From a bacterium (GTDB lineage: Bacteria > Bacillota > Bacilli > Lactobacillales > Streptococcaceae), in assembly GCA_905221195.1 (NCBI GenBank), contig CAJNCF010000007.1, positions 1 to 64,000 on the forward strand: a DNA stretch of 64,000 nt. The letters run 5' to 3'. Below are positions 51,133 through 60,262 of this stretch, piece after piece. Position 1 is the stretch's first letter; each line of letters opens with the position of its first letter. A model generated the notes under the pieces. It did no database searches. It saw only the letters and a program-made list of their open reading frames with translations, and had not been told where the DNA came from. The position numbers and the translations under genes were made by a program.

Positions 51133-52485
51133 ATGGCAGAAGTAGAAGAGTTACGAGTACAACCTCAAGATATCTTAGCTGAGCAATCCGTTTTGGGGGC
51201 TATCTTTATTGATGAGAGTAAGCTTGTTTTTGTGCGAGAATATATTGAGTCTCGAGACTTTTTTAAGTATGCCCATCGTTTGATTTTCCAAGCCATGGTC
51301 GATTTATCGGATCGTGGAGATGCTATAGATGCAACAACGGTTCGCACCATTCTTGATAATCAAGGTGACTTACAGAATATTGGTGGCTTGTCTTACTTGG
51401 TTGAGATTGTCAATTCTGTGCCAACTTCTGCTAATGCGGAGTATTATGCTAAGATTGTTGCTGAAAAAGCCATGCTACGGCGATTAATCGCCAAGTTGAC
51501 AGAGTCTGTCAATCAAGCTTACGAGGCTTCACAACCAGTTGATGAAATTATTGCTCAGGCCGAAAAAGGGCTGATTGATGTCAGTGAAAATGCCAATCGA
51601 AGCGGGTTTAAGAATATTCGAGATGTGTTGAACGTCAACTTTGGAAATCTGGAAGCTCGCTCGCAACAAACAACCGATATTACAGGGATTGCGACAGGTT
51701 ATCGTGATTTGGATCATATGACAACTGGTCTGCACGAGGAGGAGTTGATTATTATAGCAGCTCGTCCAGCGGTTGGTAAGACAGCCTTTGCCTTGAATAT
51801 TGCTCAGAATATTGGGACCAAGTTGGATAAAACGGTTGCTATCTTTTCGCTCGAAATGGGTGCGGAAAGTCTAGTGGACCGTATGCTTGCGGCAGAAGGG
51901 TTGGTTGAGTCGCATTCTATTCGTACGGGTCAACTGACCGATGAGGAGTGGCAAAAGTATACCATTGCTCAAGGGAATCTAGCTAATGCAAGTATCTATA
52001 TCGATGATACACCAGGGATTCGAATCACGGAAATTCGTTCGCGTTCACGCAAACTGGCTCAAGAAACGGGTAATCTAGGTTTAATTTTGATAGACTACTT
52101 GCAGCTTATCACGGGAACTGGTCGAGAAAATCGTCAACAAGAGGTTTCAGAAATTTCACGTCAGTTGAAAATTTTAGCTAAGGAACTGAAAGTTCCAGTA
52201 ATCGCTCTGAGTCAGCTTTCTCGTGGTGTAGAACAACGTCAGGACAAGAGACCGGTCTTGTCTGATATTCGTGAATCTGGGTCTATTGAGCAGGATGCTG
52301 ATATCGTAGCCTTTCTCTATCGCGACGATTACTATGAGCGTGGTGGTGAAGAAGAGGAAGGTATACCAAATAATAAGGTAGAAGTTATTATCGAGAAAAA
52401 CCGTAGTGGAGCTCGTGGAACGGTGGAATTAATTTTCCAAAAAGAATACAATAAATTTTCAAGTATCTCAAAGAGGGAGGCATAA
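51133..52485 (+). CDS. dnaB: Replicative DNA helicase (DnaB type)
   Basis: 450-aa hexameric helicase, called dnaC in Bacillus and pneumococcus. N-terminal primase-interacting domain (PQDILAEQSVLGAIF) and RecA-like motor with Walker A ARPAVGKTAFA, the ESLVDRM region, Walker B LILIDYLQL and the SDIRESGSIEQDAD loop. Follows rplI as in many Firmicutes; close to the origin, so its dosage rises early in replication. Confidence 0.97.
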   Translation: MAEVEELRVQPQDILAEQSVLGAIFIDESKLVFVREYIESRDFFKYAHRLIFQAMVDLSDRGDAIDATTVRTILDNQGDLQNIGGLSYLVEIVNSVPTSANAEYYAKIVAEKAMLRRLIAKLTESVNQAYEASQPVDEIIAQAEKGLIDVSENANRSGFKNIRDVLNVNFGNLEARSQQTTDITGIATGYRDLDHMTTGLHEEELIIIAARPAVGKTAFALNIAQNIGTKLDKTVAIFSLEMGAESLVDRMLAAEGLVESHSIRTGQLTDEEWQKYTIAQGNLANASIYIDDTPGIRITEIRSRSRKLAQETGNLGLILIDYLQLITGTGRENRQQEVSEISRQLKILAKELKVPVIALSQLSRGVEQRQDKRPVLSDIRESGSIEQDADIVAFLYRDDYYERGGEEEEGIPNNKVEVIIEKNRSGARGTVELIFQKEYNKFSSISKREA

Positions 52486-52486
52486 G

Positions 52487-52753
52487 ATGTCAGATGCATT
52501 TACAGATGTAGCCAAGATGAAAAAAATCAAAGAAGAAATCAAGGCACATGAGGGACAAGTCGTAGAAATGACTTTGGAGAATGGTCGTAAGCGCCAAAAA
52601 AATAGATTGGGTAAGCTAATTGAAGTTTATCCATCCCTATTTATCGTGGAATTTGGGAACGTTGAAGGAGATAAACAAGCTAATGTTTATGTTGAGTCCT
52701 TTACTTACTCAGACATTCTTACAGAAAAGAATCTGATTCATTATCTTGACTAA
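52487..52753 (+). CDS. veg: Veg-family protein
   Basis: 88-aa protein of the Veg (DUF1021) family: MKKIKEEIKAHEGQVVEMTLENGRK and the beta-rich TYPSLF-like region YPSLFIVEF. In Bacillus Veg promotes biofilm matrix gene expression; its role in streptococci is not settled. One base after the dnaB stop with GGAGG upstream, hence in the same operon, which ends at the following terminator. Confidence 0.9.
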   Translation: MSDAFTDVAKMKKIKEEIKAHEGQVVEMTLENGRKRQKNRLGKLIEVYPSLFIVEFGNVEGDKQANVYVESFTYSDILTEKNLIHYLD

Positions 52754-52776
52754 AGTGAGAAATTTTCTCACTTTTT
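52752..52776 (+). terminator. Terminator after veg
   Basis: AAAGTGAGA-AATTT-TCTCACTTT followed by TT and a pyrimidine-rich tract that leads straight into the cbpD sigma X box. The hairpin includes the veg stop codon. Confidence 0.88.
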
Positions 52777-52784
52777 CTTTTTTC

Positions 52785-52792
52785 TTCGAATA
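52785..52792 (+). promoter_or_regulatory. cin-box-like element of cbpD
   Basis: TTCGAATA, one base from TACGAATA, after a T-rich tract (CTTTTTCTTTTTTC). cbpD is an established late competence gene in pneumococcus. The box stands about 155 nt before the ATG because a BOX repeat lies between. Confidence 0.65.
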
Positions 52793-52817
52793 ATTTAAGT
52801 GAAGGCAATCTTCGATT

Positions 52818-52927
52818 TATACTCTTCGAAAATCAAATTCAAACCACGTCAGCTTCGCCTTGCCATACTCAAGTATAGCCTGCGTCTAGCTTCCTAGTTT
52901 GATCTTTAATTTTCATTGAGTACTATA
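52818..52927. repeat. BOX element (boxA-boxC, no boxB)
   Basis: TATACTCTTCGAAAATC...CACGTCAGCTTCGCCTTGCC (52818-52864) is boxA and GCCTGCGTCTAGCTTCC...ATTTTCATTGAGTA (about 52878-52922) is boxC, joined by a 12-nt inverted repeat (TACT-CA-AGTA) in place of boxB. The outer ends are imperfect inverted repeats. BOX elements are small non-autonomous repeats of pneumococcus and close relatives. This copy lies in the predicted 5' leader of cbpD. Confidence 0.85.
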
Positions 52928-52946
52928 TTATTTTCAAGGAGGAAGA

Positions 52947-54065
52947 ATGAAAATTTCACCATTTACAGTAACAGAGACAGGGTTTTCTTTTAGAAAATCA
53001 GTTAAAAAGGTTGTTCCTTTTTTAGTAGTAGGATTGATGCTAGCAGCGGGTGATAGTGTCTATGCCTATTCTGGAGGGAATGGATCAATTGCGCGTGGGG
53101 ATGATTATCCTGCTCATTATAAAAATGGGAGTCAGGAGATTGACAAGTGGCGGATGTATTCTCGTCAGTGTACTTCTTTTGCAGCCTTTCGTTTGAGTAA
53201 TGTCAATGGTTTTGAGATTCCAGCTGCTTATGGAAATGCGAATGAATGGGGCTATCGTGCTCGTCGTGAAGGCTATCGTGTAGATAATAGACCAGCTATT
53301 GGCTCTATTGCTTGGTCTACTGCAGGAACTTATGGTCATGTTGCCTGGGTATCAAATGTAATAGGAGATGAGATTGAGATTGAAGAATACAACTATGGAA
53401 AACGAGAATCTTACAACAAGCGCACCGTGAAGGCAAATACTATGACGGGTTTTATTCATTTTAAAGATTTGGCTGGTGGCAGTGTTGGGAATAGTCAATC
53501 CTCAGCTTCAACAGGGGGAACACATTATTTTAAGACTAAGTCAGCTATCAAAAATCAGCCACTAGCTAGCGCAACTGTGATTGATTACTATTATCCTGGG
53601 GAGAATGTTCATTATGATCAAATTCTCGAAAAAGATGGATACAAGTGGTTGAGTTATACGGCTTATAATGGGAGCCGTCGTTATATCCAGCTAGAGGGGG
53701 TGACTTCTTCACAGAATTATCAGAACCAATCAGGAAATAGTTCTAATTATAGCTCAAATACTGGATCGACTGTCGGTTGGAAGAAAATAAATGGTAGTTG
53801 GTATCATTTCAAATCAAATGGGTCCAAATCAACAGGATGGATGAAAGACGGTTCTAGTTGGTATTATTTGAAATCATCTGGTGAAATGCAGACAGGATGG
53901 TTAAAGGAAAATGGTCTGTGGTACTATCTGGATAGTTCAGGAGCAATGAAAACAGGTTGGTATCAAGTCTCAGGTAAGTGGTATTATTCTTACTCTTCAG
54001 GCGCCTTAGCTGTCAATACGACGGTGGATGGTTACAGAGTAAATAGTAATGGAGAACGAGTATAG
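52947..54065 (+). CDS. cbpD: CbpD-like choline-binding murein hydrolase
   Basis: 372-aa secreted fratricide enzyme: signal peptide cleaved near VYA (residue 40), CHAP amidase/endopeptidase domain with catalytic Cys75 and His131, one SH3b domain (about 192-252), a Ser/Asn/Gln linker and about four C-terminal choline-binding repeats (GWKKINGSWYHFKSNG type, 277-372). Pneumococcal CbpD is longer (about 448 aa) with two SH3b domains; this form has one. It is released by competent cells to lyse non-competent siblings and so supplies DNA. AGGAGG precedes ATG. A terminator follows. Confidence 0.93.
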   Translation: MKISPFTVTETGFSFRKSVKKVVPFLVVGLMLAAGDSVYAYSGGNGSIARGDDYPAHYKNGSQEIDKWRMYSRQCTSFAAFRLSNVNGFEIPAAYGNANEWGYRARREGYRVDNRPAIGSIAWSTAGTYGHVAWVSNVIGDEIEIEEYNYGKRESYNKRTVKANTMTGFIHFKDLAGGSVGNSQSSASTGGTHYFKTKSAIKNQPLASATVIDYYYPGENVHYDQILEKDGYKWLSYTAYNGSRRYIQLEGVTSSQNYQNQSGNSSNYSSNTGSTVGWKKINGSWYHFKSNGSKSTGWMKDGSSWYYLKSSGEMQTGWLKENGLWYYLDSSGAMKTGWYQVSGKWYYSYSSGALAVNTTVDGYRVNSNGERV

Positions 54066-54099
54066 AAAATGGGAGTAGGAAATTTTTCCTGCTCTTTTC
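54066..54099 (+). terminator. Terminator after cbpD
   Basis: GAGTAGGAAA/TTTCCTGCTC stem with one G-T pair, flanked by AGAAAA and TTTTCT. Confidence 0.85.
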
Positions 54100-54113
54100 T
54101 GTAAGCAGTTTCC

Positions 54114-54142
54114 TTGACATTTTTTTTGTTTTGCGCTATCAT
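54114..54142 (+). promoter_or_regulatory. Promoter of the thiamine-precursor transport operon
   Basis: TTGACA (54114-54119) and TATCAT (54137-54142) with a 17-bp spacer, about 18 nt before the TPP aptamer. Confidence 0.75.
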
Positions 54143-54159
54143 ATGTCCATATAATATAT

Positions 54160-54250
54160 GGGAGTCTGTGTACAGTCTGAGAGGAAGTGTTAAGCTTCGA
54201 CCGCACTTGATCTGGGTAATGCCAGCGTAGGGAACGATACTTAGTCTAAT
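54160..54250 (+). promoter_or_regulatory. TPP (THI-box) riboswitch
   Basis: The conserved blocks are present in order: GGGAGTCTGTGTAC, CTGAGAG (54177-54183), GACCGC, then TTGATCTGGGTAATGCCAGC and GTAGGGA. These are the pyrimidine- and pyrophosphate-sensing parts of the thiamin-pyrophosphate aptamer. A terminator at 54256-54284 follows, so TPP should stop transcription of the four downstream genes. Confidence 0.95.
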
Positions 54251-54255
54251 TCTGC

Positions 54256-54284
54256 ACCTTTTCCATGTATGGTAAAGGTTTTTC
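54256..54284 (+). terminator. Riboswitch-controlled terminator
   Basis: ACCTTTTCCA-TGTA-TGGTAAAGGT (one T-T mismatch) followed by TTTTC, between the TPP aptamer and the first gene. Confidence 0.82.
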
Positions 54285-54319
54285 TTTTTGTTAAAGGAAA
54301 ACGAGAAGAGGAGGTTGTT

Positions 54320-54610
54320 ATGAAAGCAAGCATTGCCTTGCAAGTTTTACCCCTAGCACAGGGGATTGATCGGATAGCTGTTATCGATCAGGTCATTGCT
54401 TATCTGCAAGCTCAAGAAGTGACCATGGTGGTGACACCATTTGAAACGGTCTTGGAAGGGGAGTTTGATGAGCTTATGCGCATTCTCAAAGAAGCGCTGG
54501 AAGTGGCAGGGAATGAGGCAGACAATGTCTTTGCCAATGTCAAAATAAATGTAGGAGAGATTTTAAGTATTGATGAGAAACTTGAAAAGTATACTGAGAC
54601 GACACATTAG
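54320..54610 (+). CDS. YkoF/MTH1187-family thiamine-binding protein
   Basis: 96-aa protein of the MTH1187/YkoF-type ferredoxin-like family (MKASIALQVLPLAQGIDRIAVIDQVIAYL...), which binds thiamine or related pyrimidines. I start at the ATG at 54320 after GAGGAGG, not at the upstream in-frame ATG inside the terminator region. First gene of a TPP-controlled operon; its 3' end overlaps the permease gene by about 38 bp. Probably a cytosolic HMP or thiamine carrier or sensor for the transporter. Confidence 0.85.
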   Translation: MKASIALQVLPLAQGIDRIAVIDQVIAYLQAQEVTMVVTPFETVLEGEFDELMRILKEALEVAGNEADNVFANVKINVGEILSIDEKLEKYTETTH

Positions 54611-55331
54611 TCTATTGGGTTTTCTAGGAGTCTTGTCAATCTGGCAGTTAGCAGGTTTTCTTAAACTTCTCCCCAAGTTTATCCTGCCGACACCTCTTGA
54701 AATTCTCCAGGCCTTTGTTCGTGATAGAGAATTTCTATGGCACCATAGCTGGGCCACCTTGAGAGTGGCTTTGCTAGGTCTAATTTTGGGAGTCTTGATT
54801 GCCTGTCTCATGGCTGTACTTATGGACAGTTTGACTTGGCTCAATGACTTGATTTACCCTATGATGGTGGTCGTTCAGACTATCCCGACTATTGCAATAG
54901 CTCCTATTCTGGTCTTGTGGCTCGGTTATGGGATTTTGCCCAAGATTGTCTTGATTATCCTGACGACAACCTTTCCTATTATCGTCAGCATTCTGGACGG
55001 TTTTAGGCATTGTGATAAGGATATGCTGACCTTGTTTAGTCTGATGCGGGCCAATCCTTGGCAAATCCTTTGGCATTTTAAAATCCCAGTCAGCCTGCCC
55101 TACTTTTATGCAGGTTTGAGGGTCAGTGTCTCCTACGCCTTTATCACAACAGTGGTATCTGAGTGGTTGGGAGGCTTTGAAGGACTAGGTGTTTACATGA
55201 TTCAGTCCAAGAAACTGTTTCAGTATGATACCATGTTCGCTATTATTATTTTGGTGTCGATTATCAGCCTTTTGGGTATGAAATTGGTCGATATTAGTGA
55301 AAAATATGTGATTAAATGGAAACGTTCGTAG
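54573..55331 (+). CDS. thiX: ABC permease for thiamine precursor (ThiX-like)
   Basis: 252-aa membrane permease of the binding-protein-dependent type with about six hydrophobic segments and the EAA loop (DKDMLTLFSLMRANPWQILWHFKIPVSLPYFYAGLRV, about residues 155-190). Start at ATG 54573, or the TTG one codon earlier. Together with the SBP and ATPase downstream it forms a ThiXYZ-type importer, most likely for HMP (hydroxymethylpyrimidine) given the SBP family and TPP control. Confidence 0.88.
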   Translation: MRNLKSILRRHISLLGFLGVLSIWQLAGFLKLLPKFILPTPLEILQAFVRDREFLWHHSWATLRVALLGLILGVLIACLMAVLMDSLTWLNDLIYPMMVVVQTIPTIAIAPILVLWLGYGILPKIVLIILTTTFPIIVSILDGFRHCDKDMLTLFSLMRANPWQILWHFKIPVSLPYFYAGLRVSVSYAFITTVVSEWLGGFEGLGVYMIQSKKLFQYDTMFAIIILVSIISLLGMKLVDISEKYVIKWKRS

Positions 55332-55368
55332 AAGTAGAATGTTTCAAAAAAGAAAAGAGGAAATTAAA

Positions 55369-56376
55369 ATGAAAAAAACATGGAAAGTGTTTTTAACGCT
55401 TGTAACGGCTTTTGTAGCTGTCGTACTTGTGGCCTGTGGTCAAGGAACTGTTTCTAAGGACAACAAAGAAGCAGAACTCAAGAAAATTGACTTTATCCTA
55501 GACTGGACTCCAAATACTAACCACACTGGGCTTTATGTTGCCAAGGAAAAAGGTTATTTCAAAGAAGCTGGAGTGGATGTTGATTTGAAACTGCCACCAG
55601 AAGAAAGTTCTTCTGACTTGGTGATCAATGGTAAGGCGCCATTTGCGGTGTATTTCCAAGACTACATGGCTAAGAAGTTAGAAAAAGGTGCAGGAATTAC
55701 TGCCGTTGCAGCTATCGTTGAGCACAATACATCAGGAATTATTTCTCGTAAATCTGACAATGTAAGCAGTCCAAAGGACTTGGTTGGTAAGAAATACGGA
55801 ACTTGGAATGACCCAACTGAACTTGCTATGTTGAAAACCTTGGTAGAATCACAAGGTGGGGACTTTGAGAAGGTTGAAAAAGTACCAAATAACGACTCAA
55901 ACTCTATCACACCAATTGCTAATGGAGTATTTGACACTGCTTGGATTTACTACGGTTGGGATGGTATCCTTGCTAAATCTCAAGGCGTAGAGGCTAACTT
56001 TATGTACTTGAAAGACTACGTCAAGGAGTTTGACTACTACTCACCAGTTATCATCGCAAACAACGACTATCTGAAAGACAATAAAGAAGAAGCTCGTAAA
56101 GTCATCCAAGCTATCAAAAAAGGTTACCAATATGCTATGGAGCATCCAGAGGAAGCAGCAGATATCCTCATTAAGAATGCACCTGAACTTCAGGAAAAAC
56201 GTGACTTTGTCATTGAATCTCAAAAATACTTGTCAAAAGAATACGCAAGCGACAAGGAAAAATGGGGTCAATTTGATGCAGCTCGCTGGAATGCCTTCTA
56301 CAAATGGGATAAAGAAAATGGTATCCTTAAAGAAGACTTGACAGACAAAGGCTTCACTAATGAATTTGTGAAATAA
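55369..56376 (+). CDS. thiY: THI5/NMT1-type substrate-binding lipoprotein (ThiY-like)
   Basis: 335-aa lipoprotein: signal with lipobox LVACGQ (Cys near residue 23), then an NMT1/THI5-like periplasmic-binding fold (KKIDFILDWTPNTNHTGLYVAKEKGYF). Homologs bind HMP-type pyrimidine precursors of thiamine. The ATG at 55369, preceded by AGAGGAAA, gives the proper signal peptide; the ATG 30 nt upstream would not. Its stop shares a base with the ATPase start. Confidence 0.9.
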   Translation: MKKTWKVFLTLVTAFVAVVLVACGQGTVSKDNKEAELKKIDFILDWTPNTNHTGLYVAKEKGYFKEAGVDVDLKLPPEESSSDLVINGKAPFAVYFQDYMAKKLEKGAGITAVAAIVEHNTSGIISRKSDNVSSPKDLVGKKYGTWNDPTELAMLKTLVESQGGDFEKVEKVPNNDSNSITPIANGVFDTAWIYYGWDGILAKSQGVEANFMYLKDYVKEFDYYSPVIIANNDYLKDNKEEARKVIQAIKKGYQYAMEHPEEAADILIKNAPELQEKRDFVIESQKYLSKEYASDKEKWGQFDAARWNAFYKWDKENGILKEDLTDKGFTNEFVK

Positions 56377-57104
56377 TGACAGAAATTAGACTAGAACACG
56401 TTAGTTATGCCTACGGACAAGATAGGATTTTAGAGGATATCAACCTGCAGGTGACTTCAGGTGAAGTGGTTTCTATCTTAGGTCCAAGTGGTGTTGGAAA
56501 AACCACCCTCTTTAACCTAATCGCTGGGATTTTAGAAGTCCAGTCTGGGAGAATTGTCCTTGACAGTGAGGAAAATCCTAAGGGGCGCGTGAGTTATATG
56601 TTGCAAAAGGATCTGCTCTTGGAGCACAAGACTGTGCTTGGTAATATCATACTGCCTCTTTTGATTCAAAAGGTCGATAAGGCGGAAGCTATTGCTCGTG
56701 CGGATGAAATCCTTGCGACCTTCCAGTTGACAGCTGTACGGGACAAGTATCCTCATGAACTGAGTGGTGGGATGCGCCAGCGTGTAGCCTTGCTTCGAAC
56801 CTACCTTTTCGGGCACAAACTCTTTCTCTTAGACGAGGCCTTCAGCGCCTTGGATGAGATGACCAAGATGGAACTCCACGCTTGGTACCTTGAGATTCAC
56901 AGGCAGTTGCAACTAACAACCTTAATCATTACGCATAGTATCGAGGAGGCCCTCAATCTCAGCGATCGCATCTATATCTTGAAAAATCGCCCTGGGCAGA
57001 TTGTTTCAGAAATTAAACTAGATTGGTCTGGAGATGAGGACAAGGAAGTCCAAAAGATTGCCTATAAACGTCAAATCTTGGCAGAATTAGGCTTAGATAA
57101 GTAG
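56376..57104 (+). CDS. thiZ: ABC ATPase for thiamine precursor (ThiZ-like)
   Basis: 242-aa ABC ATPase with Walker A GPSGVGKTT, signature LSGGMRQR and Walker B LFLLDEAF. Last gene of the TPP-regulated operon. Similar to nitrate/taurine-type importer ATPases; context defines the substrate. Confidence 0.9.
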   Translation: MTEIRLEHVSYAYGQDRILEDINLQVTSGEVVSILGPSGVGKTTLFNLIAGILEVQSGRIVLDSEENPKGRVSYMLQKDLLLEHKTVLGNIILPLLIQKVDKAEAIARADEILATFQLTAVRDKYPHELSGGMRQRVALLRTYLFGHKLFLLDEAFSALDEMTKMELHAWYLEIHRQLQLTTLIITHSIEEALNLSDRIYILKNRPGQIVSEIKLDWSGDEDKEVQKIAYKRQILAELGLDK

Positions 57105-57174
57105 AAAAATAGGGAGTTGGTGAATATTATCCTTTATCAGCGCCCTTTTTCTTTTAAAAATAAGAAAATTTCGG

Positions 57175-57197
57175 TATAATAGTCAAAGATAGTCAAG
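57175..57197 (+). promoter_or_regulatory. Promoter of ctsR-clpC with CtsR box
   Basis: TATAAT (57175-57180) is followed at once by AGTCAAA-GAT-AGTCAAG (57181-57197), close to the CtsR operator GGTCAAA-NAN-AGGTCAAA repeat. This placement allows self-repression relieved by heat. Confidence 0.82.
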
Positions 57198-57222
57198 GTT
57201 CAAAGAGAGAGGTGGGTTTGTA

Positions 57223-57681
57223 ATGAGATTTAAAAATACATCGGATCATATTGAGGCCTACATCAAGGCGATTTTAGATCAATCTGGTATCGTGGAGTTG
57301 CAACGGAGTCAGTTGGCGGATACCTTCCAGGTTGTTCCTAGTCAGATTAACTATGTGATCAAGACACGCTTTACGGAAAGTAGAGGATATTTGGTTGAAA
57401 GTAAGCGTGGTGGTGGAGGCTACATTCGTATAGGACGGATTGAGTTTTCCAGTCATCATGAAATGCTCAGGGAGCTGCTTTACTCAATTGGTGAGCGAGT
57501 TAGTCAAGAAATTTATGAGGATATTCTACAACTTTTGGTTGAGCAGGAATTGATGACCAAGCAGGAGATGAATTTGCTAGTATCAGTATCTTTGGATCGC
57601 GTTTTAGGAGAAGAAGCTCCATTCCTTCGAGCTAATATGCTACGACAGGTCATACAAGAGGTAGATAGAAAAGGGAAGTAA
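57223..57681 (+). CDS. ctsR: CtsR, heat-shock repressor
   Basis: 152-aa repressor of class III heat-shock genes (clp genes). N-terminal HTH (LADTFQVVPSQINYVIKTRF) with the glycine-rich wing KRGGGGYIRI that senses temperature, and a C-terminal dimerisation domain. No mcsAB genes follow, as in streptococci. Lies one base before clpC; a CtsR box precedes it. Confidence 0.96.
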   Translation: MRFKNTSDHIEAYIKAILDQSGIVELQRSQLADTFQVVPSQINYVIKTRFTESRGYLVESKRGGGGYIRIGRIEFSSHHEMLRELLYSIGERVSQEIYEDILQLLVEQELMTKQEMNLLVSVSLDRVLGEEAPFLRANMLRQVIQEVDRKGK

Positions 57682-57682
57682 G

Positions 57683-60115
57683 ATGAACTATTCAAAAGCA
57701 TTGAATGAATGTATCGAAAGTGCCTACATGGTTGCTGGCCATTTTGGAGCTCGTTATCTAGAGTCATGGCATTTGTTGATTGCCATGTCCAATCACAGTT
57801 ACAGTGTAGCAGGGGCGACTTTAAATGATTATCCATATGAGATGGACCGTTTAGAAGAGGTGGCTTTGGAACTGACTGAAACAGACTACAGCCAGGATGA
57901 AACCTTTACGGAGTTGCCGTTTTCTCATCGTTTGAAGGTCCTTTTTGATGAAGCCGAATATGTAGCATCAGTGGTCCATGCTAAGGTTCTAGGGACAGAG
58001 CATGTTCTCTATGCGATTTTACATGATGGCAATGCCTTGGCAACTCGTATCTTGGAGAGGGCTGGTTTTTCTTATGAAGACAAGAAAGATCAGGTCAAGA
58101 TTGCTGCCCTACGTCGAAATCTGGAAGAACGTGCAGGTTGGACTCGTGAAGATCTCAAGGCTTTACGCCAACGTCATCGTACAGTAGCTGATAAGCAAAA
58201 TTCTATGGCTAACATGATGGGCATGCCCCAGACTCCGAGTGGTGGTCTCGAGGACTATACGCATGATTTGACAGAGCAAGCGCGTTCTGGCAAGTTAGAA
58301 CCAGTTATCGGTCGGGATAAGGAAATCTCGCGTATGATTCAAATCTTGAGCCGTAAAACCAAGAATAATCCTGTTTTGGTTGGGGATGCTGGTGTCGGGA
58401 AAACAGCATTGGCGCTTGGACTTGCCCAGCGTATTGCTAGTGGTGATGTACCTGCGGAAATGGCTAAGATGCGCGTGTTAGAGCTTGATTTGATGAATGT
58501 CGTTGCAGGGACACGCTTCCGTGGTGACTTTGAAGAGCGCATGAACAATATCATCAAGGATATTGAAGAAGATGGCCAAGTCATCCTCTTTATCGATGAA
58601 CTTCATACCATCATGGGTTCTGGTAGTGGAATTGACTCAACTCTGGATGCGGCCAATATCTTGAAACCAGCCTTGGCGCGTGGAACTTTGAGAACGGTTG
58701 GTGCCACCACTCAGGAAGAATACCAAAAACATATTGAAAAAGACGCAGCCCTTTCTCGTCGATTCGCCAAAGTGACGATTGAAGAGCCAAGTGTGGCAGA
58801 CAGCATGACCATCTTGCAAGGTTTGAAAGCTACTTATGAGAAACATCACCGTGTACAAATCACAGATGAAGCGGTTGAAACAGCGGTTAAGATGGCCCAT
58901 CGTTACTTGACTAGTCGTCACTTGCCAGACTCTGCCATCGAACTCTTAGATGAAGCGGCAGCAACAGTGCAAAATAAGACTAAGCATGTGAAAGCAGATG
59001 ATTCTGGCTTGAGTCCAGCTGACAAAGCTTTGATGGATGGTAAGTGGAAACAGGCAGCGCAGCTAATCGCAAAAGAAGAGGAAGTGCCTGTCTATAAAGA
59101 CTTGGTGACAGAGGCTGATATTTTGACCACCTTGAGTCGTTTGTCAGGTATCCCAGTTCAAAAACTGACCCAAACGGATGCCAAGAAATACTTGAATTTG
59201 GAAGCTGAATTGCACAAACGTGTTATCGGTCAAGATCAAGCTGTTTCAAGCATTAGCCGTGCGATTCGCCGTAACCAGTCAGGGATTCGCAGTCACAAGC
59301 GTCCGATTGGTTCCTTTATGTTCTTAGGGCCTACAGGTGTCGGTAAGACCGAATTGGCCAAGGCTCTGGCAGAAGTCCTCTTTGACGACGAATCAGCCCT
59401 TATCCGCTTTGATATGAGTGAGTATATGGAGAAATTTGCAGCTAGCCGTCTCAACGGAGCTCCTCCAGGCTATGTGGGTTATGAAGAAGGTGGGGAGTTG
59501 ACCGAGAAGGTTCGCAACAAACCCTATTCCGTTCTCCTTTTTGACGAGGTAGAGAAGGCCCACCCAGACATCTTTAATGTTCTCTTACAGGTCTTGGATG
59601 ACGGTGTCTTGACAGATAGCAAGGGACGCAAGGTTGACTTTTCAAATACCATTATCATCATGACGTCAAACCTTGGTGCGACAGCCCTTCGTGATGACAA
59701 GACCGTTGGTTTTGGGGCTAAGGATATTCGTTTTGACCAAGAGAATATGGAAAAACGCATGTTTGAAGAGTTGAAAAAGGCTTATAGACCTGAGTTTATC
59801 AACCGTATTGATGAAAAGGTGGTCTTCCATAACCTGTCTAGCGACCATATGCAGGAAGTAGTGAAGATTATGGTTAAACCTTTAGTGGCAAGTTTGGCTG
59901 AAAAAGGCATTGACTTGAAATTACAAACTTCAGCCTTGAAGTTGCTAGCAAGCCAAGGTTATGATCCAGAAATGGGAGCTCGCCCACTTCGCAGAACCCT
60001 GCAAACAGAAGTGGAAGACAAGTTGGCAGAACTTCTTCTCAAGGGAGAATTAGTGGCAGGTAGTATACTTAAGATTGGTGTCAAAGCAGGCCAGTTAAAA
60101 TTTGATATTGCATAA
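57683..60115 (+). CDS. clpC: ClpC, AAA+ unfoldase
   Basis: 810-aa HSP100 unfoldase for ClpP. N-domain of two Clp-N repeats (about 1-140), first AAA with Walker [12 protein letters not shown] near residue 237, a short middle domain, second AAA with [11 protein letters not shown] near 555, and a C-terminal D2-small domain. The ClpP-docking VGF tripeptide appears in KTVGFGAK. Co-transcribed with ctsR. Confidence 0.97.
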   Translation: MNYSKALNECIESAYMVAGHFGARYLESWHLLIAMSNHSYSVAGATLNDYPYEMDRLEEVALELTETDYSQDETFTELPFSHRLKVLFDEAEYVASVVHAKVLGTEHVLYAILHDGNALATRILERAGFSYEDKKDQVKIAALRRNLEERAGWTREDLKALRQRHRTVADKQNSMANMMGMPQTPSGGLEDYTHDLTEQARSGKLEPVIGRDKEISRMIQILSRKTKNNPVLVGDAGVGKTALALGLAQRIASGDVPAEMAKMRVLELDLMNVVAGTRFRGDFEERMNNIIKDIEEDGQVILFIDELHTIMGSGSGIDSTLDAANILKPALARGTLRTVGATTQEEYQKHIEKDAALSRRFAKVTIEEPSVADSMTILQGLKATYEKHHRVQITDEAVETAVKMAHRYLTSRHLPDSAIELLDEAAATVQNKTKHVKADDSGLSPADKALMDGKWKQAAQLIAKEEEVPVYKDLVTEADILTTLSRLSGIPVQKLTQTDAKKYLNLEAELHKRVIGQDQAVSSISRAIRRNQSGIRSHKRPIGSFMFLGPTGVGKTELAKALAEVLFDDESALIRFDMSEYMEKFAASRLNGAPPGYVGYEEGGELTEKVRNKPYSVLLFDEVEKAHPDIFNVLLQVLDDGVLTDSKGRKVDFSNTIIIMTSNLGATALRDDKTVGFGAKDIRFDQENMEKRMFEELKKAYRPEFINRIDEKVVFHNLSSDHMQEVVKIMVKPLVASLAEKGIDLKLQTSALKLLASQGYDPEMGARPLRRTLQTEVEDKLAELLLKGELVAGSILKIGVKAGQLKFDIA

Positions 60116-60116
60116 A

Positions 60117-60152
60117 AATGGAGAATCAGGAGCAATCTTGATTCTCTTTTTT
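60117..60152 (+). terminator. Terminator after clpC
   Basis: GAGAATCA plus GGA pair with TCT plus TGATTCTC around a GCAA loop, then six Ts. Confidence 0.9.
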
Positions 60153-60184
60153 GCTACTTTTTTATAAAAAATAATAAAAATCTA

Positions 60185-60218
60185 TTGACGAAATAAAAAT
60201 ATAGTTTATAATAAAAAC
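60185..60218 (+). promoter_or_regulatory. Promoter of nadR operon with operator-like palindrome
   Basis: TTGACG (60185-60190) and TATAAT (60207-60212), 16 bp apart. GTTTATAATAAAAAC (60204-60218) is an imperfect palindrome GTTTNTANTANAAAC laid over the -10. A repressor such as the Nudix/NrtR-like product of this operon could bind here (inference). Confidence 0.45.
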
Positions 60219-60262
60219 ATAGATAATGAAAATATCAAAAATCATAAAAAGGTTATACGTTT

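Noticed and set aside
51918..51925. TATTCGTA (reverse cin-box) in the dnaB helicase gene
   Set aside because: Inside coding sequence and pointing into dnaB antisense; chance copy.
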